From: Liopterus haemorrhoidalis
Lineage: Eukaryota; Arthropoda; Insecta; Coleoptera; Dytiscidae
Reading direction: 5' to 3'
NCBI GenBank assembly: GCA_963971575.1
Contig: OZ020624.1
Span: 30,888,356-30,952,355 of the forward strand
DNA length: 64,000 nt
Shown piece by piece: positions 56,701-64,000 of the stretch. Position numbers and translations under genes: made by a program. Below the pieces are notes generated by a model. That model was not told where the DNA came from. It worked only from the letters and a program-made list of their open reading frames with translations, and ran no database searches. Within the stretch, counting starts at the first letter, position 1. Each line of letters opens with the position of its first letter.

Positions 56701-57329
56701 CCTGACACCAAAATATTTTTTGTTGCTAATATTCACTTTAATTTATTACTGTTCTATAGTCAAAAGGTCATTATCCTCAAATCAAAATTTCCCATTTAAA
56801 ACTTCATTAATCCAAAAGCTTTTTTTTTCTACAAATTTTCCTTGACCCTGAGGATTTTTTTCCTGCTTGTTGCTGTTTCCCAAGAGACTTGTAGGGTTTG
56901 ACTGTACATTTCTCATGCAACGTTTTACAATGTCGACGGTCTCTGAACAATTTTTAGACCTTTTAGAATATGGAAGTCTCCGAGAGTTTATATAAGCTTG
57001 AACCACAAGGGGTTGGTACATTTTGTAGTAAACAAAATGGCAAAAAGTAATGGTATGTTTCATGTTTACTAAGTGGGAAGGATTTTATTTTTAAAACACA
57101 AACTACTATTCAACTACTAAGAAATTTCTCAATGTGAATAAAAAAGATTTAACATTTGACGTTTGATAAAATACGCGAACATCGCCCTTTCTTCAATACC
57201 TAGTAAGTGGAGAAGGAAAAGATGGACTTAATATGATCTATATATCATTATTATATTATTATTATTATTATTTAATATTTCAGTATTGACTCTGCTTTCA
57301 AGGTGAGGATGTTTTCTCATCGCGTCGTA

Positions 57330-58085
57330 CTGTACTCTGCCACAGTGGCAAACATCTTGTCACTCACCGGTGATGCAAAATTCGCAGGTATACTGGTTGC
57401 ATTATGTGCATATGAGTATCAGTATATCCAGTTTCTTGAATACTGGCTTACAAGAAGAGGTTTTTGGTGCGTTCACTACAGCCCTTACAGCCTTCTTTTG
57501 TAGTACAAATATCTTCTCTGCTTCTGGCACAATGCCCCAGACTAATAAACCATAAGACATAATGGAATGGAACAATGCGTAATATACAGTCAAAACTAAA
57601 TCTTGGTTGGTTGTTTTCTTTATACGACGAATAGAATAGATTGCTCTGTTGAGTTTATCACTGATGAGAGTTCCAAGATACTTCCAGGTCAATGCAGAGT
57701 CTATTCGTAAGCCCAGAAAATCGGCAACGCCAGGTTTAGAGGATCTTCTATTGGACGTTAAGGTAATAGTCTGCGTTTTGCTATGGTTTAAAGTTAAATA
57801 ATTCTGCTGGAACCACTTAGTAGCTTCGAAATTGGCAGTATTAAGCTTGATTTGTAACATACTTGCATCCCTGTCGTTCACCAGTAGAGTTGTGTCATCA
57901 GCGTATTACACACTGTAGCAGGAAATATTATTGGGTAGATCATTTATAAATATAATCTAATATAAAGGCCCCAGGATACTGCCTTGGGGTATTCCTATTT
58001 TTATCTTACATGGCTTTCTCAATTCGGAGTTATGATCAACCCAATTTGTTAAGTAAGATGTGAGCAATTCTCATTCATTGCCGAT
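57330..58085 (-). pseudogene. LINE reverse transcriptase fragment (second family)
   Basis: The minus strand carries KIGIPQGSILGPLY, INDLPNNISCYSV, a stop, then YADDTTLLVNDRDAS and a 150-codon open stretch with NYLTLNHSKTQTITL, FLGLRIDSALTWKYLGTLIS, MSYGLLVWG and FVLQKKAVRAV. This is the palm (YADD) and thumb of a Jockey/CR1-like RT. Stops before YADD and after ILIL, and the missing endonuclease, make it dead. It lies in a Trim9 intron, on the same strand as Trim9. Confidence 0.9.
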
Positions 58086-58305
58086 ATTGATGACTCGTCA
58101 GTAAATTTTAAACCAAATCAATTTTTATTGAATGGCTCTTAATATATTGAAAATCCCTTTTATTGACAATATTTATCCTCACATGGTCAATATTACTGAT
58201 CAATAAATTGCCTTCGATATTATTGATCAATACTGCCGAACTACCATTATTTAATTTGAAGTTTACAGCGATTTTTACTGGTATTTTTACCGACCATATA
58301 TAAGG

Positions 58306-59010
58306 GAGGTATTGTGATCATACCAATTTTGACATTTCGAGATTTCGATGGATCTCCACGAATTGAGGTCCCTGCATAACGTTTTGACTATTTTTAGCAT
58401 GATGTCTGTCGGTCTGTCTGTCCGTCCGTCTATCCGTCCGTCCGACTGTCTCTCTGTCTGTCTGTATACACGTGCAGAGCAAATTAGGCTAAAAGGATTT
58501 TTATGAAACTTCATATTTAAGCTTTTGACATCAATGGCACGAGTTGATCAACTTTTGGTAAAAATCGGTTGACTAAAAATGGGAGTTTACTCGTGTCGAT
58601 TTTAAGATTTTTGCGAATATTTCACAACAGAAAAATATTTCGAAAAAATGTATTTAACAAAAGTTGCTATAAAAGTATTTTATTTCAGCCATTTTTTTAT
58701 AAAACGAAAAAAAATTGAAAATAAGTATCTATTTTTTCATACTTATATGTAACGTTTCCATGGTCATGATAAATAATATCTCTGTTAAATATTAAGTTAT
58801 TCCTACTCTGCTGCTAGAATGTATTGTATACAAGTATAATTCATTATTGTGTAATGTCTTTGTACCTGAACTTCATATAAATGTATACCTATTCAATGTA
58901 CGTGGCGACATACCGGAATATTTTCCGTTTTGTTGCCCTAATAAAACAAAAAAAAAAAGTACTTTATGATGGCGGTCGGTCCTGTGGTGGCCACAGCTGA
59001 TTTTTTTTTT
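58306..59010 (+). repeat. Longest copy of the dispersed repeat shared with 11.4 and 28.5 kb
   Basis: It contains GATGGATCTCCACGAATTGA, a CTGTCTGTCCGTCCGTC tract (58405-58470), GCTGCTAGAATGTATTGTAT and GGTCCTGTGGTGGCCACAGC. No coding frame was recognised. It is probably a non-autonomous element, as it recurs three times in 64 kb. Confidence 0.75.
58837..58956 (+). mobile_element. 120-bp poly(A)-tailed retroposed insertion
   Basis: Compared with the copy at 28.5 kb, these bases are extra. They end ATAAAAC followed by an A run and are bounded by AAGTA on both sides (58832-58836 and 58957-58961). An AATAAA, a poly(A) tail and a short target duplication indicate LINE-mediated retroposition of a transcript end or short SINE. 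Confidence 0.6.
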
Positions 59011-60394
59011 TTTTTGAAGTTAACAGCGATTTTTTCTTTATCCTGGTGATTTTTTAAATGGTCTTGCTCGATATGAAGCATAACTGCGTGAAATTTTGTT
59101 TGACACAAACACACAGTGACAATAATCCTGAATATTTCAAACAATTTTTGGAGAAAATTATTTCAATCAAACTGCATGTTTCAAATAGTTCGGGCGTGAT
59201 ATAGATGGTATAAATGCAATCAAATTCAATCAAACCTTCTACAAAACACCTGGAAAAACCTGATATGTAATACATTAAGTGAGATCAAAAGTCAACCAAC
59301 CTGTCATTATCTAAGGAAAGATTTATTTTTTTAAATTACCAAACAATTTTCTTTCTTGTTTAACACAATCCATCATAAAATTGAAATTACTTCTGAAAAT
59401 TCAAATCCTCGTATTAAAGTTTAAAAGCCTAAAATCTTGTTTAATAATTTGTTTCGGGAGTGATTGAAGAATACTTTAGGCCATTTAAATGCTAAAATAT
59501 GTATGAAAGTTCTCCCCCAGGTCTCGACAAATAGTTATTACCTAATAGTTTTAGAGGGTCACTTTGCTAACGGTTAACAGCTCTACTATTAAATATGCAT
59601 TGATGGCTATTAGCACCACTACACCGAAATGTATTTGAGGAAATTTTAAAGATAAATATACAGTTAATGACAATTACTAAATATTAAAGAAGAAAGTCGA
59701 AATGGGGTTGAATTTTTTTAGATACTCGAAACCGATTCTTGCCGATGTGTTGTTAAAAGGTACGGCGCCAACCGTTTGGTATTGAGCAACAACCGTAGAA
59801 CGTGAGCCCTTAAAAGACACCATTATAGGTAAAAAATTGATGTGAAGTGTGAATTTTCACACATTGCAGGGTTTCGCAGGTATATAATGAATGAAGGTTA
59901 GTTAGTTAGTTAGTTAAAATTTTTGGCGCACAGCTACAAAGGCTATTTGCGCCTAACGCAGCCCATCTAAATGACTTGACTATATATTAAAAACAATATA
60001 TTAAACAATAAATAAATAAATAAAATCATTAAAAATACGCATACTCAATAAAGGAAATCTTGCACTGACAAACACAAATAAATAATATAAAAAGTCTGTT
60101 CGAAAATTTGAACAGACTCAGGGTGATTGTAAGAGGCTGTAAAGGGGGCAATTACCATCGAATATCACAGTCAATAACTAGAAACACATTAAAATTAGGT
60201 GCAAGACTTCACACATAAAACAATAAGTTCGATTCTCTCAGGAAGAGTAAATGAGTGAAGCCGGAATGCTGAGTGTGTAGGACAAATTTTGCTTTGTAGT
60301 AATCACGGCAAAAAGAACGATATTTTTAAAATAATTTATCGTCTGTTAATCTAAGAGCTTTAATAAATTTTATGTTAAAATATTTTTTTGTTAA
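59011..60394. other. Trim9 intron sequence with a GTTA microsatellite
   Basis: No coding frame was recognised. A (GTTA)5 tract is at 59897-59916. It is TTAG-like but is not the TTAGG insect telomere repeat. Confidence 0.4.
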
Positions 60395-60655
60395 TTTTAA
60401 TTCGAATACCTAATACCATTATTTAGGTTTCTAAATATGTGCAGTATTTTTTTTAATATAACAAGGTTCATTTAGATTTTGAAAATTGCGCCTATGGCTT
60501 CCATTGGTTATTTTAAGTCATATGCTTCGCCCCTCTGGTTTCGTATACATGACACAGAATGAAAATATAATTCCAAAAATTCCCACTGGTTATTAAATTT
60601 ATGCTATTAAAAATTAAATGCAACATTTGCCAAAATATAACTAGAATTTTGACAA
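60395..60655 (-). repeat. Inverted partner of the dispersed repeat at 30.2-31.0 kb
   Basis: Reverse complement of 30820-30990 followed by 30205-30245, without the extra ~570 bases between those blocks. This copy looks like the intact arrangement. Confidence 0.75.
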
Positions 60656-60687
60656 AATAATTTAAATTAAATAAAAATGGAAAAAAA

Positions 60688-60763
60688 ATGTCTCTTCTGC
60701 CCGGGAGTGAACCCTAGTTTGCTGCGTAGCAAGCGACCAAGCTAACCATTACACCAGGATATA
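60688..60763 (-). repeat. tRNA-like relic (possible SINE head)
   Basis: The minus strand reads TCCTGGTGTAATGGTTAGC, similar to the 5' part and box A of tRNA genes, and 27 bases on GGTTCACTCCC, a box B with one changed position. The acceptor and T-stem do not pair well, so a working tRNA is unlikely. Confidence 0.4.
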
Positions 60764-61329
60764 CCTTCTAGTACAGTGTTTTAAATAACAAAAAAAAAAT
60801 CCTGGCTGCGAAACAGGTTAAAACTGTCTGTTAAATGTATCCTCAACGCACAGCCTATAGTCAATTAATTTTAGAGCTGTGAACACAGGAACTGTTTTTG
60901 AGATATAAATTTTTAAAATTTGATAAAAACTCGATGTTCATGTGTCGTTTATAGTGAGTATAATAACGATTTTAAGCAGAAAAACTACATTACAATGTTA
61001 TCGACATGAAAGTAAATTCGCAAGGGTCCTCTGAATCAGAAGCTTTGCTGATTTCCGATAACCGATATGCAGTTTGGGTGTCATGTGTATTGAAGCCAGA
61101 CCTCGACTCTACAGGCTTGATTTATGACCCAGGCATACATGAGTTCTGACTCACACTCCCTAACCTACAGCAGATGGAAAGCCCACTTTACATATGAACT
61201 TGAAAGCTACAACTTGAACGAGGAAACTACCATTATATCAAATAAAGCTGTAATTAAAATATCTGAAAGTCATTTGAAAAATTATTACGTGACCTAATGT
61301 ACGATGGTTGTACTATCAGGTTGGTAGGA

Positions 61330-61417
61330 AAATAATCATCATCTTCTTTATCATCTTCATCATCATCTTCTTCATCATCATCTTCATCATCATCATCTTC
61401 ATCATCATAATCATCCA
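61330..61417. repeat. CATCAT/CTTCAT microsatellite
   Basis: Interrupted trinucleotide repeat of ATC and TTC units over almost 90 bases. Confidence 0.9.
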
Positions 61418-61529
61418 TTTGTTTGTTCAATCTAGTTTTAATTTCTTTCGATCTTGTGTCTTAGGCCGCCAGTTTACAGTATTATAATCTAAGAATGAGA
61501 CATTCAGTCGTATGAGTAAAGTTGAAGTA

Positions 61530-62590
61530 AATGCTCATAAGTAGAAGGTAGAAGTAAAAGCATTTGCTTCGAGTAAAAGGTCGGAGGAAAAGCATTTGCT
61601 TCTTTTTATATGAATAATGATTACCTTTTACTTACAAGGCAATGCTTCTACCGGTGAGTAAAATGTCAAGAGGATGTGTTTATGTTGAAACCTGAAAATC
61701 AGTATTTATCAAAATCGTACTACTTCTTTCTGATTGCTGCCAACTTGAAATTAGTCTATAAACACTATCAAAACCGTATTAGTGCTGTACTGAGTTCCAT
61801 AACAGTTTATTTTTATTGGTGTAAAGTCATGTACAGATTCAGGGCACTTTACACCTACACTTGTGAACATTTCACTGGCATCACAAATTGCCTATACATT
61901 TAGCATAGGTTTTCCTTTACGATTGACATATTCATCTTCATGGATCTTCGGTTTTTCTATCCCTGTATGTGTACAGTCAATGACACCAACTGCGGTTGGA
62001 AAACGGTATTTTCTTTGCCACATTTTTTTCGCCTCCACTAATAAATTTTGGGAAGTAATAAATTTAATCCAGTTGTCAGCTTGTGCAACTATTTGATCAA
62101 CAACACTGCTGACAGTCAGTGATACTGTGGATTGCTCCACCCCAAGTTCCTCACCGATAATTCTTTGAAATCCAAGATCAGCTAGATATCTCAACAAATA
62201 AATAGTTACCTAAAAATTATTAGCTAAACACTCCATGTTCTCCTGTTCAAAACGAAACTAACTTTTCTGTCAGTACGACGTGATGAAGAACGATGCCTAT
62301 AATGTTTCATATTTCTTAAATGCACAATATCCGCCATGGCAATTAGTTCATTACAACACTTTTTCACAAGTGAGTATATGAATATATAGATGCATATTTT
62401 TCGAAGCATTTGCTTATAATTTAAAGTAAAAGATCTGTTTTATTCATAACCATTTACTTCTGCCTTGAGCAAAAGATCAACAAAAAAGCATTTGCTTCTT
62501 ACTTATAAGTAGAAGGTTTTGCTTGCATTTTTATTCATATTGTTGGGAGGATTTGCTTCATAATTTGCAAGTAATTTGCAGGTTTCCACG
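61530..62590 (-). mobile_element. PIF/Harbinger element relic with subterminal repeats
   Basis: The minus strand encodes NELIAMADIVHLRNMKHYRH (62360-62300), then after a short break LADLGFQRIIGEELGVEQST, WIKFITSQNL, FPTAVGVIDCTHTGIEKPKI and HEDEYVNRKGKPMLN, a stop, and AICDASEMFTSVGVKCPESV. This is the DDE nuclease of HARBI1-like proteins: the first catalytic Asp is in GVIDCTH and the second in the ICDA block. The C-terminal third and the last catalytic Glu are missing. Both flanks carry AAGCATTTGCTT motifs (61557, 61590, 62404, 62486), probably subterminal transposase sites. Several stops make it inactive. Confidence 0.82.
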
Positions 62591-63052
62591 CAAGAAAGTG
62601 GGGAAAATCAAAATTTCTGATTTTTATCTCATTGATAGTCTTATATTTCTTAAGCATTAAATTGAATTTAAAATTTTTGGGACCACTGTAAATGGTATTA
62701 GCCCTTAACCATTTCTCCCTTACAAACTCCCTAAATCTTATATTGTTTGTTTTTAATTTTACAGCTGATAATTTTAAGATTTTTAAGTGTCTGGTTCTTT
62801 TAAAACTTCAAGTTGTTTATGATCATGGTGGAGCAAAATTTTTAAATTAACTTTTTAGAAGTATTAGGTAGTTTTATTAAATTTCTTTAACAGATTTTGT
62901 GAAAAGTTTTGCAAATATTAATAAAATTTAATCTATAAAGCAATCGGATATTGTGGAAAATATCAGAAAATGGGGGAAAGCTGAGAAAATTGTAGATATA
63001 AAAGAGATGATTTCTATTTGCGCAAAAATTTGGTCTAAAAATAAGTGACATT

Positions 63053-63751
63053 CATTTCGAGCAACGTTGTGCTATCAGGTTTTGCTTCAGACTTGGGCAC
63101 AGTGCAACGGAAACTTTTGCAAAACTTCAACAGGCCTACGGAGAGTGTCTTGTCAAGGACCCAGGTTTTTTGATGGTTTAAGGCATTCTCAGAAGGAAGA
63201 GAGTTGATTGAATGTATCACGCAGCGGAAGGCCTTAATCTTCAAGAATCGATGAAAATGTCGACAGAATCCGGGATTTTGTGCGTTCAGATCGTCGGTTG
63301 ACAGTCAGAATGATCGGGGAAGAGTTAAATTTGACTCACACTACCGTTCATCAGATTTTTACCAATGAAATGGGGATGAGATAAATTAGCTTGTCACACA
63401 GAAATTTCAATAAACGAGTTTTTGGCCAGTACAAACATTCCTGTGGCTCCTCATACTTATTCGCCTGACTTGAGTCCTTGTGACTTTTTCCTCTTCCCAA
63501 GATTGAAAAATCACCTCAAGGGACGGCATTTTGGGACACTGAAAGCTATTCCAGTATCCGAGTTCCAGCACTGCTATGAGGATTGGAAGAACCGTGTCCA
63601 GCGCTGTGTGGCTTCCCAAGGAAGTTATTTTGAGGGAGACAATATTGAATTGTAATTCAATATTATATAATATATTTAATAATTAATTAATGTAATATAT
63701 TTTTTTTAAAAGATGAGTCCGATTACTTACTTTACACACCTCGTGCATGAT
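63053..63751 (+). mobile_element. Internally deleted SETMAR-like mariner
   Basis: An N-terminal piece with FEQRCAIRFCFRLGHSATET across frameshifts, SRTQVF-like and SDRRLTVRMIGEELNLTHTT, then FTNEMGMR. It jumps to a C-terminal piece NIPVAPHTYSPDLSPCDFFL ending SYFEGDNIEL at 63655. Against a full mariner, most of the catalytic core is absent. The right terminal repeat is at about 63718-63749 (ACACACCTCGTG reversed). The left terminal repeat is missing. Same subfamily as the copies at 1.2 and 5.1 kb. Confidence 0.85.
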
Positions 63752-63958
63752 TAAAAACAAATCCTTTTAACTTGCTAAATTGTCAAAAATTGCAGTAATA
63801 AACAGTTTTTGTTGCTTGATTACCTCCAACATGCTCTACATTACTGTCTTCCTCTTCAAAGTCTTACTACTTATATCTTTTTAGATATTCTGTTGGTCTT
63901 ATTAAAAACTTATAAATAACATTCACACTTCACATAATTATTTTTTTTTTGCTCATAC

Positions 63959-64000
63959 CTTCATTTGGATTTCCTTTCTTGATACTTTAACACAGCCCTC
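63959..64000 (-). CDS. Possible 3' end of an upstream Trim9 exon
   Basis: At the right edge the minus strand has a 14-codon open stretch ending AATGAAG followed by a GTATGAG donor, phase 0, as the next known Trim9 exon (54225) requires. The peptide (EGCVKVSRKEIQMK) does not clearly match the expected fibronectin III sequence, so it may be chance. Confidence 0.2.

Noticed and set aside
56782..57063. 93-codon minus-strand open frame with lysine-rich C-terminus
   Set aside because: I recognise no domain, the base composition is like the surrounding intron, and splice sites joining it to Trim9 are not apparent. It is probably chance or an eroded element.
59897..59916. GTTA repeats as a telomere remnant
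   Set aside because: The unit is four bases and lacks the second G of TTAGG, and only five units are present.
60688..60763. Functional tRNA gene on the minus strand
   Set aside because: The T-stem and acceptor stem fail to pair and a canonical 7-base anticodon loop with a 5-bp stem cannot be drawn.

Overview
The window is AT-rich, intron-bearing, transposon-dense nuclear DNA from an arthropod, most likely an insect. This rests on five recognisable animal genes whose closest remembered matches are insect proteins, GT-AG introns, and many mariner, hAT, Harbinger and LINE relics. Order and species cannot be settled by eye. No rRNA, CRISPR array or functional tRNA was seen.

Genes, left to right: an intronless KIF-binding protein (KIFBP) gene (6299-8095, +); the DEAD-box RNA helicase Me31B/DDX6 in five coding exons (9212-17125, +); barrier-to-autointegration factor BAF in two exons (21503-21832, +); striatin (Cka/STRN), the STRIPAK scaffold, in three coding exons (24380-29719, +); and the last three coding exons of the E3 ligase Trim9 (54225-46261, -), whose 5' part lies beyond the right edge. 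The first four are co-directional. They work in unrelated housekeeping processes (kinesin/mitochondria, P-bodies, nuclear envelope, phosphatase signalling), so the neighbourhood is not a functional cluster.

Between and inside these genes almost everything is repeat. 1-6.2 kb holds broken mariners and LINE pieces. Me31B introns 3 and 4 and striatin intron 1 are filled with the same degenerate 155-175 bp tandem repeat family. 18.9-21.3 kb holds two hAT MITEs with perfect 8-bp target duplications, a LINE RT relic and another ~160-bp array. 30-35.9 kb holds dispersed repeats, MITEs and a 778-bp element with perfect 14-bp terminal repeats around a conserved SDEQGERFHQD coding piece. 35.97-41.65 kb is a large composite of nested inverted and direct repeats, bounded by inverted arms that each carry an exon-like segment. 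42.4-51.9 kb is a field of 140-160 bp GGTACC-containing repeats that point in opposite directions on the two sides of the last Trim9 exon. 52.9-64 kb carries further mariner, LINE and Harbinger relics, mostly inside a large Trim9 intron.

The observations most worth a second look are the nested foldback element, the TIR element around the SDEQGERFHQD gene, two ~1.2-kb repeat copies that run right up to the 3' splice sites of successive Trim9 introns, and the shared repeat family in introns of two unrelated genes.
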